Shown here: piece after piece, positions 22,796-33,235 of the stretch | Layout of the letters: the number at the start of each line of letters is the position of its first letter | How positions within the stretch are numbered: position 1 is the first letter of the stretch | Assembly: GCF_003966125.1 (NCBI RefSeq) | Contig: NZ_RXMA01000001.1 | Location: forward strand, 1 to 64,000 | Direction of reading: 5' to 3' | DNA length: 64,000 bases | From: Azospirillum griseum | Lineage (GTDB): Bacteria; Pseudomonadota; Alphaproteobacteria; Azospirillales; Azospirillaceae | The notes under the pieces: model-generated | What the model saw: the letters and a program-made list of their open reading frames with translations, nothing else | Databases searched by the model: none | Told to the model about the DNA's origin: nothing | Position numbers and translations under genes: made by a program

Positions 22796-24910
22796 TCAGG
22801 CGAACGTCGCCAAAATCGCCAGCAGCAGGATCGCCACGATGTTGGTGATCTTGATCATCGGGTTCACCGCCGGGCCAGCCGTGTCCTTGTACGGATCGCC
22901 GACCGTGTCGCCCGTGACCGCCGCCTTGTGCGCGTCCGATCCCTTGCCGCCATGATGCCCGGTTTCAATGTATTTCTTGGCGTTGTCCCAAGCCCCGCCG
23001 CCGGACGTCATGGAGATGGCGACGAACACCCCGGTGACGATGGTCCCCAACAGCATCGCGCCCAGCGCGGCAAAGGCCGCCGCCTGACCGCCAATCGCAG
23101 CGATGACCGCGTAGAGCGCCACGGGGGCCAGCACCGGCAGCAGCGAGGGGATGATCATCTCGTGAATCGCCGCCTTGGTCAGCATGTCCACCGCCCGGCC
23201 ATAGTCGGGCTTGCCGGTCCCGTCCATGATGCCGGGAATCTCGCGGAACTGGCGGCGCACCTCCACCACCACCGATCCGGCGGCGCGCCCGACCGCCGTC
23301 ATTCCCATCGCCCCGAACAGATAAGGCAGCAAGCCGCCCACCAGCAGCCCGACGACGACATAGGGGTCGTTCAGGCGGAACTCGACCGCCACCTTCGGGA
23401 AATAATGGCCGAGATCCTGGACATAGGCGGCAAACAGCACCAGCGCGGCCAGACCGGCGGAACCGATGGCGTAGCCCTTCGTCACCGCCTTGGTGGTGTT
23501 GCCCACCGCATCGAGTGCGTCGGTGGTGACGCGCACCTCCTTGGGCAGATCGGCCATTTCGGCAATGCCGCCCGCGTTGTCCGTGACCGGGCCATAGGCG
23601 TCCAGGGCCACCACCATCCCCGCCAGCGCCAGCATGGTGGTGGCGGCGATGCCGATGCCGAAGATCCCGGCCTGGCCATGGGCGATCAGAATGCCCGCGC
23701 AAATGACCAGAACCGGCAGCGCGGTCGATTCCATCGACACCGCCAAGCCCTGGATGACGTTGGTCCCATGCCCGGTTTCCGACGCCCGCGCGATGCTGCG
23801 CACCGGACCGAAGGCCGTGGATGTGTAATATTCGGTGATCCAGACCAGCAGTCCGGTGACACCCAGCCCGACCAGCGACGACACGAACAGATTCATCCCG
23901 GTGATGGTCACACCGCCGCTCATCGGCAACGGCCGGGTGAAACCGAACATCACGGCGGTGACGAGCAGCACCAGCACCAGCGACAGGGCCGCCGTTGCCA
24001 CCAAGCCCTTGTACAGCGCTTTCATGATGTTCTGGTCGGGGCCAAGCCGCACCGCATAGGTTCCGGCAACGGACGCGACGATGCACACCGCCCCGATCAC
24101 CAGCGGATACACCATCATCAGGCGCACCAAACCGCCGGAAAAGACGATGGCCGCCAACAGCATGGTGGCAACGATGGTCACGGCGTAGGTTTCGAACAGA
24201 TCGGCGGCCATCCCGGCGCAGTCGCCGACGTTGTCGCCCACATTGTCGGCGATGACCGCCGGGTTGCGCGGATCATCCTCCGGAATTCCCGCCTCGACCT
24301 TGCCAACCAGATCGGCCCCGACGTCGGCCCCCTTGGTGAAGATGCCACCACCCAAGCGGGCGAAGATGGAAATCAACGACGCGCCGAAGCTCAACCCCAG
24401 CAGCGCTTCCAACACGCGGCGCGCCTGTTCGGGATCGCTGACCGAATAGACCAGGGTCAGCACGCCGAAATAGCCGCCGACTCCGAGAATGCCCAAGCCA
24501 ACCACCAGCAGGCCAGTGATGGCCCCCGCCTTGAAGGCCAAATCCAGCGCCGGGGCCAACCCGCCGGTGGCCGCCTGCGCGGTGCGGACGTTGGCGCGCA
24601 CCGAGACGTTCATCCCGATATAGCCCGCCAGCCCCGACAACACCGCCCCAATCAGAAAACCGACGGCGACCGGCAGGCCCAGGCTGACCGCCAATATCAC
24701 CAGCAGAACCGCACCGGCCAACGCAATGGTGCTGTATTGCCGGTTCAGATAGGCGCGCGCGCCCTCCTGGATCGCGGCGGCGATGGCCTGCATCCGCTCC
24801 GTTCCCGGTGACGCGGCCATGACCTCCTTTCCGGTGCGATACCCATAGGCCAGCGCAAACAGGCCACTGGCGATGATGACGATGAACGCTAAAGCCATCG
24901 CATCCCCCAA
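22796..24910 (-). CDS. hppA: K+-independent H+-translocating pyrophosphatase
   Basis: This 704-aa integral membrane pump couples hydrolysis of pyrophosphate to proton export. It has about 16 hydrophobic segments. The substrate loop [16 protein letters not shown] is intact, as are the later [13 protein letters not shown] and [12 protein letters not shown] blocks. The determinant motif reads GNTTKA; a lysine at this place marks the K+-independent class (K+-dependent enzymes have alanine). The same enzyme type is well known in Rhodospirillum rubrum, which supports the taxonomic guess. Confidence 0.96.
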   Translation of the reverse strand: MGDAMALAFIVIIASGLFALAYGYRTGKEVMAASPGTERMQAIAAAIQEGARAYLNRQYSTIALAGAVLLVILAVSLGLPVAVGFLIGAVLSGLAGYIGMNVSVRANVRTAQAATGGLAPALDLAFKAGAITGLLVVGLGILGVGGYFGVLTLVYSVSDPEQARRVLEALLGLSFGASLISIFARLGGGIFTKGADVGADLVGKVEAGIPEDDPRNPAVIADNVGDNVGDCAGMAADLFETYAVTIVATMLLAAIVFSGGLVRLMMVYPLVIGAVCIVASVAGTYAVRLGPDQNIMKALYKGLVATAALSLVLVLLVTAVMFGFTRPLPMSGGVTITGMNLFVSSLVGLGVTGLLVWITEYYTSTAFGPVRSIARASETGHGTNVIQGLAVSMESTALPVLVICAGILIAHGQAGIFGIGIAATTMLALAGMVVALDAYGPVTDNAGGIAEMADLPKEVRVTTDALDAVGNTTKAVTKGYAIGSAGLAALVLFAAYVQDLGHYFPKVAVEFRLNDPYVVVGLLVGGLLPYLFGAMGMTAVGRAAGSVVVEVRRQFREIPGIMDGTGKPDYGRAVDMLTKAAIHEMIIPSLLPVLAPVALYAVIAAIGGQAAAFAALGAMLLGTIVTGVFVAISMTSGGGAWDNAKKYIETGHHGGKGSDAHKAAVTGDTVGDPYKDTAGPAVNPMIKITNIVAILLLAILATFA

Positions 24911-25097
24911 ATTTTAAAAAGGGTCCGCCCGAGGCATCGGTCTCCCGCAAAAGGGCGCGGAAGGGCCGGGCGCAAATCACATGACGGAAAGGATGCGCGC
25001 GCTCCCCACGCTTTGCAACCGTCGCAGGAGCAGGAAAAGCGCGGCGAATTGGCCGAGCGACCCCGGCCTTTCGTCAGAGACCATCCCCCCGGATGGG

Positions 25098-25565
25098 TCA
25101 CAGATTGCGTTGAACCACCGCCTGCACCAGCACATCCACGATCACGCCCGGCCCCATGACCTTGGCCGCCGCCTCCATCAGTTTTTCCTTGGCCGCCGGA
25201 ATGCTGAACAACGCGCCCTTCATGATCGACTTGTCGTCCAGCCCGCCATAGAGCGCGGTGCGGAACGCGTCGTTCATGCGGATCTGATTGGCCTGGACCA
25301 TGGGCTGCTTTTCCACCACCACCTCCATCGCCACCACGACGGTGACGATCTGCTCGACCCGGGTGTTGCCAATCACCGGCATGATGATGGGGGCCAGGCG
25401 GACAAAGGCTGTGGGTGGCTTGGGCGGCGGTTCCACCTTCTTCGGTTCAGCCCCTTCCTGCGGGACCAGATAGGTGTTGTAGATGTGCCAGCCGCCAAAC
25501 GCCGCCCCGCCCAACAGCAGGATGCCCAAGACCAGCACGATCAGCGACTTGACCACAGGCGACAC
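25098..25565 (-). CDS. FliL-like single-pass membrane protein
   Basis: This 155-aa protein has an N-terminal membrane segment (about residues 6-25: SLIVLVLGILLLGGAAFGGW), a proline-rich linker, and a periplasmic domain with the pattern of FliL-type proteins (FVRLAPIIMPVIGNTRVEQIVTVVVAMEV). FliL associates with the stator at the flagellar base. This copy is away from flagellar genes and resembles the protein encoded at 35376, so it may be a FliL relative with another job. It lies between thiL and hppA, on the same strand as both. Confidence 0.65.
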   Translation of the reverse strand: MSPVVKSLIVLVLGILLLGGAAFGGWHIYNTYLVPQEGAEPKKVEPPPKPPTAFVRLAPIIMPVIGNTRVEQIVTVVVAMEVVVEKQPMVQANQIRMNDAFRTALYGGLDDKSIMKGALFSIPAAKEKLMEAAAKVMGPGVIVDVLVQAVVQRNL

Positions 25566-25673
25566 CCGGATTGGAGAGCACGAGACCCGTTGGCGGGCGT
25601 GCGGCAGCCTGCCGCGACAGAGCTTTCGATTGTCTTAAATGGGCGGTCTGGGCGATTGCCCAAACCCGCTTTC

Positions 25674-26666
25674 TCAAAAATGATCCCAGCCGCGCCGGGC
25701 GAGCGTCAGCGGCGCGCCCTGGGCATCGCGGACGGTGACAACGCCCGGCGGCCCATCCACCAACGCACCGATGGCGGTGATCGGAACACCGACCTCCGCC
25801 GCCAGCGCCATCAGGTCGGCGGTGGCCGACTCCGGGGCGGAGAACACCAGTTCGTAATCGTCGCCGCCGGTCAACGCCTGGGCAAGGCGCACCGCGTCCC
25901 CCCCGATCACCGCGCGCGCGGCGTCGGACAGCGGGACCGCCGCCGCGTCGATCCGGGCGGCGCAACCGGACTCGGCGCACAGATGGCCAAGGTCGGCCAC
26001 CAACCCGTCCGACACATCCAAGGCCCCGCTGGCCAACCCGATCAGGCGGTGCCCCAGCGTGGTGCGCGGATCGGGACGGCGCAAACGGCCCAACAGATGG
26101 GCGCGGGCCGCCGGGTGCACCCCCGGCAAACGGCCATAGGCGATCTCCAGCCCCAAAGCCGCGTCGCCGATGGTCCCACTCACAAACAGCCGGTCGCCCA
26201 CCCGACCGCCCCAGCGCGGCAGTGCCCGCCCCGCCGGAACCAGACCGAAGGCCGTGACCGACAGGGTGATCGGCCCACGGGTTGACACCGAATCGCCCCC
26301 GGCCAGACCGATGCCAAAGCGCGCCTGATCCGCCGCCAGACCGGCGGTGAAGGCGGCAAGCCACGCCTCATCGACCGTGCGCGGCAAGGCGGTGGTCAGG
26401 GTGTAGGCCAGCGGCTCCGCCCCCATGGCGGCCAGATCGGACAGGTTGGTGCGCAGAAGCTTGGCGGCGATGTCACCGGCCGCGTCGTCGGGGAAGAAAT
26501 GCACCCCTTCCACCATGGCGTCGGCGGTGACGACCAACTCCCGCCCCTCCGGCACGCCGAACACGGCGGCGTCGTCCCGCAGCCCGCGCGCGCCGGGGAA
26601 ACCGGCGGCCAAGGGCTTGAAATAGCGGGTGATGCGGTCGAATTCGCCGAGCGCGGGGGGAATCAT
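25674..26666 (-). CDS. thiL: thiamine-monophosphate kinase
   Basis: This 330-aa enzyme forms thiamine diphosphate with ATP in the last biosynthetic step. Diagnostic blocks are GEFDRITRYFKPL at the N-terminus, GLRDDAAVFGVPEGRELVVTADAMVEGVHF with the metal aspartates, GLAGGDSVSTRGPI, and SDGLVADLGHLC. It is of normal length and is preceded by nusB with a 65-bp gap, the usual riboflavin-nusB-thiL arrangement. Confidence 0.96.
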   Translation of the reverse strand: MIPPALGEFDRITRYFKPLAAGFPGARGLRDDAAVFGVPEGRELVVTADAMVEGVHFFPDDAAGDIAAKLLRTNLSDLAAMGAEPLAYTLTTALPRTVDEAWLAAFTAGLAADQARFGIGLAGGDSVSTRGPITLSVTAFGLVPAGRALPRWGGRVGDRLFVSGTIGDAALGLEIAYGRLPGVHPAARAHLLGRLRRPDPRTTLGHRLIGLASGALDVSDGLVADLGHLCAESGCAARIDAAAVPLSDAARAVIGGDAVRLAQALTGGDDYELVFSAPESATADLMALAAEVGVPITAIGALVDGPPGVVTVRDAQGAPLTLARRGWDHF

Positions 26667-26731
26667 CGCGGTTCCGTCATGGCCCTGCCCGTCCGCAGAC
26701 GGACAAGGCCGGGGCCGTTTTGGAGGCTGGC

Positions 26732-27328
26732 TCAGGTGGCGGACGGCGCAGCGCGCGACGGGTCGGGCTTGGCCAGATCGTCGGCGCGCAGCGCACGGGC
26801 GACATGATCCAGCACGCCGTTCACCATCGCCGGTTCGCGCCCGGCAAAGAAGGCGTGGCCGACATCCACATACTCGCTGATGATGATGCGCGGGTGGGTG
26901 TCGAGGTGAACCGCGATTTCATAGGCCCCGGCGCGCAGGATGGCGCGGAGCAGCAGTTCCAGCCGGTCCACGGGGAAACGCGGGTCGAGCGCGGCGGTCA
27001 GCACGCTGTCCACCTCGGGCAACCGATGGATGACGCCGCGCACGATGTCGGAAAAGAGCTGCGGGTCGCCCGCCACGAACTTCGCGCCGTCGATCTCCTC
27101 GCCCAGGCGATGGGCGACGAACTCACCCACCACGGTTTCCACTGGCGCGCCGGTCAGGTCGATCTGATAGAGCGCCTGGACCGCGCCCAACCGGGCGGCC
27201 TTGCGCCGGGCCTTGGCGGAACCGCCGCCGGTGCGGTTGCGGCTGCCGGATTTGCCGCCCGATTTGCCGCCCGTCTTGCCGGATGCGCGCTTGGGTGTCG
27301 CGCGGCTGCCCGCGTCGTCGTTGCTCAT
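26732..27328 (-). CDS. nusB: transcription antitermination factor NusB
   Basis: This 198-aa protein starts at the ATG at 27328; a TTG further upstream would only add codons next to ribH. The first 40 residues are a basic, glycine- and lysine-rich extension (KTGGKSGGKSGSRNR), unusual in length for NusB. The all-helical NusB domain then begins at RRKAARLGAVQALYQIDLTG and ends with NGVLDHVARALR. With NusE it binds boxA RNA in rRNA leaders. Confidence 0.94.
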   Translation of the reverse strand: MSNDDAGSRATPKRASGKTGGKSGGKSGSRNRTGGGSAKARRKAARLGAVQALYQIDLTGAPVETVVGEFVAHRLGEEIDGAKFVAGDPQLFSDIVRGVIHRLPEVDSVLTAALDPRFPVDRLELLLRAILRAGAYEIAVHLDTHPRIIISEYVDVGHAFFAGREPAMVNGVLDHVARALRADDLAKPDPSRAAPSAT

Positions 27329-27357
27329 GATGGTCTTTGCAGTCACTGAAAAAGGGA

Positions 27358-27822
27358 TCAACGCGGATAGAGGCGGAATTTGCGCTTCAGGTCAATCATG
27401 TCAAGACAGGCGCGGGCCGCAACCCCGCCCATATTTTTTGACCCGACGTTGGCGCGCACCCACGCCTGTTCACGATTTTCAACGGTCAGGATGCCGTTGC
27501 CGACCGCCAGCGCGTAGCGCAGCGTCACATCCTGCAACCCGCGCGCGCTTTCCGCGCAGATGGTCTCGTACCGGGTCGTCTCGCCCCGGATGACGCAGCC
27601 GAGCGCGACATAGCCGTCGAACCGCTTGCGGGCGGTGAAGAAATCCATCGACCGGATGGCGTAGACCACCGCCGCCGGAATCTCCAGACAGCCGGGCACG
27701 CCGTAGCGGACGTGCGTGGCCCCGGCGCGCGTCAGCTCGCCAATGGCCCCGCGCGCCAGCTCGTCGGCGATGTCCTCGTGGCTGCGGGCGTCCACAACCA
27801 TGATGTGCGGCGTGTCGGTCAT
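27358..27822 (-). CDS. ribH: 6,7-dimethyl-8-ribityllumazine synthase
   Basis: This 154-aa enzyme forms the lumazine precursor of riboflavin. The GAIGELTRAG and LEIPAAVVYAI blocks are characteristic, as is the later GCVIRGETTRYETICAE (with the catalytic residues). It lies between ribBX and nusB on the same strand. Confidence 0.95.
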   Translation of the reverse strand: MTDTPHIMVVDARSHEDIADELARGAIGELTRAGATHVRYGVPGCLEIPAAVVYAIRSMDFFTARKRFDGYVALGCVIRGETTRYETICAESARGLQDVTLRYALAVGNGILTVENREQAWVRANVGSKNMGGVAARACLDMIDLKRKFRLYPR

Positions 27823-27876
27823 CCGGCGTGGTGCCTGTCCCTGTGGTTGCTGGCTTGGCGTTTGGCGGCGCTCAGC

Positions 27877-29016
27877 TCAGTCGGTCCCGGCCTCGGCCCC
27901 GCCGGTGTGGATCGCCCGGTGGCCGACCACGGTCAGACCATAGCCCTCCAGCCCGATGATCGACTTCTTGCGATTGGACAGCAGGATCATGGAGCGCACG
28001 CCCAGATCGAGCAGGATTTGCGCGCCGACGCCGTAGTCGCGCAGTTCGGGCGCGCTGCCCGCCTGCCCTTCCAACCGGGCCTTCAGCACCGACGACAGGC
28101 CGTTCGGCTGCGGTTCGCGCAGCAGCACGATGACGCCGCGCCCTTCGCGTGCGATCACCTCCATCGACGCCTGCAACTCGTCGGCGCGGCCGGAGTTGCG
28201 GTCGCCCAGCACGTCGTCCAGCACCGACAGCGCGTGCATGCGCACCAGCACCGGTTCGTCGCCGGAGATGTCGCCGCGCACCAGCGCGATGTGTTCGGCG
28301 TAATGGATCTTGTTGGTGTAGACGTAGGTCTGGAACCGCCCGCCGTAACGGCTGTCCAGCGTGCCCGCCAGACGCTGTTCGACGATGGTTTCGGTGCGGC
28401 GGCGGTAGGCGATCAGATCGGCGATGGTCCCGACCTTCAGCCCGTGAAGCTGGGCGAACTGCACCAGATCGGGCAGACGGGCCATGCTGCCATCGTCGTT
28501 CATGATCTCGCAGATCACCGCCGAAGGCGGATGACCGGACAGGCGGGAGATGTCCACCGACGCTTCGGTGTGACCGGCGCGCACCAGAACGCCGCCGTCG
28601 CGGGCCAGCAACGGGAAGATGTGGCCGGGGGTGGCGATGTCCTGCGGCCCGGATGCCGGATCGATGGCGACCTGGATGGTGCGGGCGCGGTCGGCGGCGG
28701 AAATGCCGGTCGTCACCCCTTCGCGCGCCTCGATCGACACGGTGAAGGCGGTCTGGTGGCGCGAGGCGTTCTGCTGGGCCATCAACGGCAGGTTCAGCCG
28801 TTCGATGTTGGCGCGGTCCATCGTCAGGCAGATCAGGCCACGGCCATGCTTGGCCATGAAATTGACCGCTTCCGGCGTGGCGCAATTGGCCGGGATCACC
28901 AGATCGCCTTCGTTTTCCCGGTCTTCGTCATCGACCAGGATGAACATTTTGCCCTGCCGCGCCTCTTCGAGGATCTCTTCGGCGCTCGACAGATAGCTGT
29001 GAAACTCGGACGTCAT
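27877..29016 (-). CDS. ribB: RibBX: DHBP synthase with degenerate GTP cyclohydrolase II-like domain
   Basis: This 379-aa two-domain protein has an N-terminal 3,4-dihydroxy-2-butanone-4-phosphate synthase domain (about 1-210) that is intact, with DDEDRENEGDL, GLICLTMDRANI and GHTEASVDISRLSG. The C-terminal GTP cyclohydrolase II-like domain lacks the three zinc cysteines: the place of ECLTGDxxxSxRCDCG reads ALSVLDDVLGDRNSGRADE. The domain should therefore be inactive as a cyclohydrolase. Such RibBX proteins are known in alphaproteobacteria, which then need a separate GTP cyclohydrolase II elsewhere. It overlaps ribE by four bases (ATGA). Confidence 0.9.
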   Translation of the reverse strand: MTSEFHSYLSSAEEILEEARQGKMFILVDDEDRENEGDLVIPANCATPEAVNFMAKHGRGLICLTMDRANIERLNLPLMAQQNASRHQTAFTVSIEAREGVTTGISAADRARTIQVAIDPASGPQDIATPGHIFPLLARDGGVLVRAGHTEASVDISRLSGHPPSAVICEIMNDDGSMARLPDLVQFAQLHGLKVGTIADLIAYRRRTETIVEQRLAGTLDSRYGGRFQTYVYTNKIHYAEHIALVRGDISGDEPVLVRMHALSVLDDVLGDRNSGRADELQASMEVIAREGRGVIVLLREPQPNGLSSVLKARLEGQAGSAPELRDYGVGAQILLDLGVRSMILLSNRKKSIIGLEGYGLTVVGHRAIHTGGAEAGTD

Positions 29017-29600
29017 TCCTGCCCCGCAAGCCGCGCGACGTAGCGCGCGAGCATATCAATTTCCAGATTCACCGCATCGCCCACGCGCAGCCCGCCAAAG
29101 GTCGTGGCCGTCTGGGTGTGCGGGATGATGTTCACGCCGAACCGGTTGCCCTGCACCTCGTTGACGGTCAGCGACACGCCATCGACGGCGACCGACCCCT
29201 TGGAGGCGATGTAACGGGCCAGCGCGGCGGGCGCTTCGAAGGTCAGGCGCAGCGATTCGCCATCCGGGCGCTGGTCCACCAGCCGCCCAACGCCATCGAC
29301 ATGGCCGGAGACGATGTGACCGCCCAGCTCGTCGCCGACCTTCAGCGCGCGCTCCAGATTGATGCGGGTGTCCGGCTGCCACGCGCCCAGCGTGGTTTTC
29401 GCCAGCGTTTCGCCCGACGCCTGGACCACGTACCAGCCCGGCCCCTTTTCGATGACGGTCAGGCACACGCCGTTGTGCGCCACGGACGCACCAATGGCGA
29501 TCGTGTCCGTGTCGTAGCCGGTCGCGATGGTGAAACGGGTGTCGCCCTGCCGATCCACAGCCTGAACGCGCCCGATGTCGGTGATGATTCCGGTGAACAT
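29013..29600 (-). CDS. ribE: riboflavin synthase alpha subunit
   Basis: This 195-aa enzyme starts at the ATG at 29600 (MFTGIITDIG). It has the two tandem lumazine-binding repeats typical of the family: ASVAHNGVCLTVIEKGPGWY in the first and GSVAVDGVSLTVNEVQGNRF in the second, plus GGHIVSGHVDGVG. It converts two lumazine molecules to riboflavin and a pyrimidine. The frame extends upstream without protein character. It overlaps ribBX by ATGA. Confidence 0.96.
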   Translation of the reverse strand: MFTGIITDIGRVQAVDRQGDTRFTIATGYDTDTIAIGASVAHNGVCLTVIEKGPGWYVVQASGETLAKTTLGAWQPDTRINLERALKVGDELGGHIVSGHVDGVGRLVDQRPDGESLRLTFEAPAALARYIASKGSVAVDGVSLTVNEVQGNRFGVNIIPHTQTATTFGGLRVGDAVNLEIDMLARYVARLAGQE

Positions 29601-29712
29601 GGGTCGGGAATTTAGCAGGTTTCCCGCCAAGGGGAAGCGCCGACCACGGCCCGCCCGACGCAACAGTCCGTTGCGCCTGCAAACCCCAACCGGGTCGCCT
29701 CTTCCGCCCCCT

Positions 29713-30831
29713 TCAACCCCGCCGCCGCCGGTACCGCTCGACCGCGTCGTCGCCCGCCAATCCGCCACCGATCCGATCAAAGCGCGCCAGCGTGTCGATC
29801 CCCTCCACGCCGAAGCCCGCCACCGCCGCCAAGCCATCGCCGCCGATCAGCGACGGCGCGCGGAACCACTCCAGCCGGTCCACCAGATCGGCGCGCAGCA
29901 GCGCCCCGGCGATGGTCGCCCCGCCTTCCACCAGCACCCGTGTCAGCCCCCGTTCGGCCAGCGCGGCGGCCAGCGCCAACGGATCGGGCCGTCCGGCGGC
30001 GTCGCGGGCCACCGTCACGATCTCCACCCCGCACTCCCGCAGCGCGCGGGCGGCCCCGTCGTCCGGGTTCGTTCCGGTGACAACCCAGGTCGGAACCGCG
30101 CGGGCGGTCGCGGCAAGCCGCGCGGTGGGCGGCAGGCGCAGGGTGCTGTCCACCACCACCCGCACCGGGCTGCGGTCGGCCAGACCGGGCAAGCGGCAGG
30201 TCAGATCGGGATCGTCGGCCAGAGCGGTGCCGATGCCGACCAGAATGGCGTCGTGGGTGGCGCGCAGCCGGTGCCCCGCCGCCCGCGCCTGCGGCCCGGT
30301 GATCCATTGCGACGCGCCGGTGCGGGTGGCGATCCGCCCGTCGAGCGTCGTCGCCAGCTTCAGCGTGAACAGGGGGCGGGCGCGCTGGATGCGGTTGAAG
30401 AAACCTTCGTTGAGGGCGAGCGCGTCGGCCTCGCACAGCCCGGTGGTGACGGCGATCCCGGCGGCGCGCAGCCGCGCCAACCCTCCCCCGGCCACGCGCG
30501 GATCCGGATCCTGGCAGGCGACGACGACGCGCGCCACCCCGGCCTCGATCAATGCGAGCGCACAAGGTGGTGTCTTGCCGTAATGATTGCAGGGTTCGAG
30601 GGTCACATAGGCGGTCGCCCCCGCCGCCAGCGCCCCGGCCCGGCCCAACGCCTGGGTTTCCGCGTGGGGACGCCCGCCCGGCTGGGTCCAGCCCCGGCCA
30701 ACGACCACACCGTCGCGCACCAGCACGCAGCCGACCGCCGGGTTGGGCCAGGTCCGCCCCAGCCCCCGCGCGGCCAACGCCAGCGCGGCGCGCATGTGGT
30801 TCAGATCGGTGTCGGTGGTGGGCGCGCTCAT
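29713..30831 (-). CDS. ribD: bifunctional riboflavin deaminase/reductase RibD
   Basis: This 372-aa enzyme performs the second and third steps of riboflavin synthesis. The N-terminal deaminase domain has the zinc motifs HAETQALG and PCNHYGKTPPC. The C-terminal reductase domain starts near residue 150 (FTLKLATTLDGRIATRTGASQWITG). It is of full length. nrdR lies upstream with a 60-bp gap, as is usual for this cluster. Confidence 0.96.
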   Translation of the reverse strand: MSAPTTDTDLNHMRAALALAARGLGRTWPNPAVGCVLVRDGVVVGRGWTQPGGRPHAETQALGRAGALAAGATAYVTLEPCNHYGKTPPCALALIEAGVARVVVACQDPDPRVAGGGLARLRAAGIAVTTGLCEADALALNEGFFNRIQRARPLFTLKLATTLDGRIATRTGASQWITGPQARAAGHRLRATHDAILVGIGTALADDPDLTCRLPGLADRSPVRVVVDSTLRLPPTARLAATARAVPTWVVTGTNPDDGAARALRECGVEIVTVARDAAGRPDPLALAAALAERGLTRVLVEGGATIAGALLRADLVDRLEWFRAPSLIGGDGLAAVAGFGVEGIDTLARFDRIGGGLAGDDAVERYRRRRG

Positions 30832-30891
30832 GACGGGATCCGCTCTTTGATGGTGGCGGCGGCCCCACCGCCCTCGGATCGGGCCGCGCCT

Positions 30892-31350
30892 CTATTGCGC
30901 GTCGGGGGCCAACTGCTCAACGAATTCGTTGAAGTCCGACGCCTCGCGGAAGTCCTTGTAGACCGAGGCGTAGCGGATGTAGGCGACCTGATCGAGCGTT
31001 TGCAGCGCCGCCATGATCATTTCGCCGATCTGCTTGGACGGGATGTCGTTCTCGCCCGAGGATTCGAGCTGACGCACCAGGCTGTTCACCACCCGGTCGA
31101 TGCGGTCGGCGTCGATCGGGCGTTTGCGCAGCGCGATCCGCATCGACCGCAACAGCTTGTCGCGATCGAAGGGTTCGCGCTGGCCAGCGCTCTTCACCAC
31201 CGTCAGCTCGCGCAACTGGACGCGTTCGAAGGTGGTGAAGCGGGCACCGCAACTGGGACAGAAGCGCCGCCGCCGGATGGCCGAGTTGTCCTCCGTCGGT
31301 CGCGAATCCTTGACCTGGGTGTCCTCGTTTCCACAAAACGGGCAGCGCAT
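30892..31350 (-). CDS. nrdR: transcriptional repressor NrdR
   Basis: This 152-aa regulator of ribonucleotide reductase genes has an N-terminal zinc ribbon (Cys3, Cys6, Cys31, Cys34: [11 protein letters not shown] and [10 protein letters not shown]). The ATP-cone that senses ATP/dATP follows ([22 protein letters not shown]). It lies between glyA and ribD, an order shared by many alphaproteobacteria. Confidence 0.97.
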   Translation of the reverse strand: MRCPFCGNEDTQVKDSRPTEDNSAIRRRRFCPSCGARFTTFERVQLRELTVVKSAGQREPFDRDKLLRSMRIALRKRPIDADRIDRVVNSLVRQLESSGENDIPSKQIGEMIMAALQTLDQVAYIRYASVYKDFREASDFNEFVEQLAPDAQ

Positions 31351-31380
31351 CTGCGTGTCCTTCTCGCCGGTTGGGCGGCG

Positions 31381-32682
31381 TTACAGCGTCGGGTAGATCG
31401 GGAACTGGCGGCACAGGCCGCGCACCCGCTCGCGCACCGAGGCTTCCACCGCCGAATTGTCGCCGGAGTTGCTGGCGGCCAGACCGTCCAGCGTCTCGAC
31501 GATCATTTCACCGACCTGACGGAATTCGGCGACGCCAAACCCGCGCGTGGTCGCCGCCGGGCTGCCCAGACGGACACCCGAGGTGATGGTCGGCTTTTGC
31601 GGGTCGAACGGCACGCCGTTCTTGTTGCAGGTCATGCCAGCGTGCTCCAGGCTGGCTTCCGCCGCCTTGCCGGTCAGGTTCTTCGGCCGCATGTCGACGA
31701 GAACGATGTGGCTGTCCGTGCCACCCGACACGATGTCCAGGCCACCGGCGACCAGGGTGGAGGACAGCGCCTTGGCGTTGTCGACCACGGCCTGGGCGTA
31801 GACCTTGAATTCCGGGCGCAGCGCTTCGGCGAAGGCCACCGCCTTGGCGGCGATGACGTGCATCAGCGGGCCGCCTTGCAGGCCGGGGAACACCGCCGAA
31901 TTGATCTTCTTGGCGATGTCCTCGCGGTTGGTCAGCACCATGCCGCCGCGCGGGCCGCGCAGGGTCTTGTGGGTGGTGGTGGTGGCGATGTCGGCGTAGG
32001 GGAACGGGTTGGGGTAGACGCCACCGGCGATCAGGCCGGCGTAGTGGGCGATGTCCACCATCAGATAGGCCCCGACCTCGTCCGCGATGGCGCGGAAACG
32101 GGCGTAGTCAAGCACGCGCGGATAGGCGGAACCACCGGCGATGATGAGCTTGGGCTTGTGCTCACGCGCCAGCGCCTCCACCTGATCGAAGTCGATCAGG
32201 TGATCGTCGGCGCGCACGCCGTACTGAACGGCCTTGAACCACTTGCCCGACAGGTTGGGGGCGGCCCCGTGGGTCAGGTGGCCACCGGCGGCCAGCGACA
32301 TGCCGAGCACGCAATCGCCCGGTTGCAGCAGCGCCAGCAGGACCGCCTGGTTGGCCTGGCTGCCGGAGTTGGGCTGAACGTTGGCGAAGGAGCAGTTGAA
32401 CAGCTTGCAGGCGCGCTCGATCGCCAGATTTTCGGCGATGTCGACGAACTCGCAGCCGCCGTAGTAGCGCTTGCCGGGATAACCCTCGGCGTATTTGTTG
32501 GTCAGAACCGACCCCTGGGCTTCCAACACCGCCTGGGAGACGATGTTTTCGGACGCGATCAGCTCGATCTGATCCTGCTGGCGCATCAGCTCGTCACGAA
32601 CGGCGCGGGCCAGCTCGGGATCGGTCTCGGCGAGCGACGCGGCGAAGAAACGGCCGATCTCGGCGGCGTTGGTGGAGGTCAT
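31381..32682 (-). CDS. glyA: serine hydroxymethyltransferase
   Basis: This 433-aa PLP enzyme interconverts serine and glycine while charging tetrahydrofolate. It starts at the ATG at 32682 ([10 protein letters not shown]). The PLP lysine lies in the [14 protein letters not shown] motif, and [11 protein letters not shown] is at the N-terminus. The gap to nrdR is 30 bp, consistent with co-transcription. No glycine riboswitch is seen upstream. Confidence 0.97.
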   Translation of the reverse strand: MTSTNAAEIGRFFAASLAETDPELARAVRDELMRQQDQIELIASENIVSQAVLEAQGSVLTNKYAEGYPGKRYYGGCEFVDIAENLAIERACKLFNCSFANVQPNSGSQANQAVLLALLQPGDCVLGMSLAAGGHLTHGAAPNLSGKWFKAVQYGVRADDHLIDFDQVEALAREHKPKLIIAGGSAYPRVLDYARFRAIADEVGAYLMVDIAHYAGLIAGGVYPNPFPYADIATTTTHKTLRGPRGGMVLTNREDIAKKINSAVFPGLQGGPLMHVIAAKAVAFAEALRPEFKVYAQAVVDNAKALSSTLVAGGLDIVSGGTDSHIVLVDMRPKNLTGKAAEASLEHAGMTCNKNGVPFDPQKPTITSGVRLGSPAATTRGFGVAEFRQVGEMIVETLDGLAASNSGDNSAVEASVRERVRGLCRQFPIYPTL

Positions 32683-32797
32683 GGCGGGCGGTTCCTTATC
32701 TCGAACGAAGAGGCGGCCAAGGGCCGCTTGCGGTGTCACCGGGGGCATCCCCCCCGATGGCGTGGCCGTGGAAGGCCAGGATTCCGGCGCGTGGGCC

Positions 32798-33235
32798 TCA
32801 GCCCATCTTGGCGATGCGGCGGCTGTGCCGCTCCCCGCCCTCGAACGCGGTGGTCAGGAAGGTGGTCACGCAGTCCTTGGCGATTTCCGGGCCGATCACC
32901 CGCGCGCCCAGCGCGATCACGTTGGCGTCGTTGTGCTCCCGGCACAGGCGCGCGGTGGTCACGTCGTGGACCAGCGCCGCGCGCACGCCCGGATGGCGGT
33001 TGGCGGCGATGCTGATGCCGATGCCGCTGCCGCAGACCAGCACGCCCCGTTCGGCCCGACCATCGGTGACAGCGGCGGCCACCTGCGCGGCGTAATCGGG
33101 ATAGTCGACCGACTCCGGCCCATTGGTGCCAAAGTCGAGAACCGCATAACCGGCCGTCGTCAGCGACGCGGCGATCTCGTTCTTCAATTGGTACCCGGCG
33201 TGATCGGAGGCGAGCGCGACGGTGCGGGCGGTCAT
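32798..33235 (-). CDS. rpiB: ribose 5-phosphate isomerase B
   Basis: This 145-aa enzyme starts at the ATG at 33235 ([18 protein letters not shown]). It contains the DHAG and [21 protein letters not shown] blocks; the Cys in CGSG is the catalytic base of RpiB. It interconverts ribose and ribulose 5-phosphates. It lies 115 bp upstream of glyA on the same strand. Confidence 0.95.
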   Translation of the reverse strand: MTARTVALASDHAGYQLKNEIAASLTTAGYAVLDFGTNGPESVDYPDYAAQVAAAVTDGRAERGVLVCGSGIGISIAANRHPGVRAALVHDVTTARLCREHNDANVIALGARVIGPEIAKDCVTTFLTTAFEGGERHSRRIAKMG

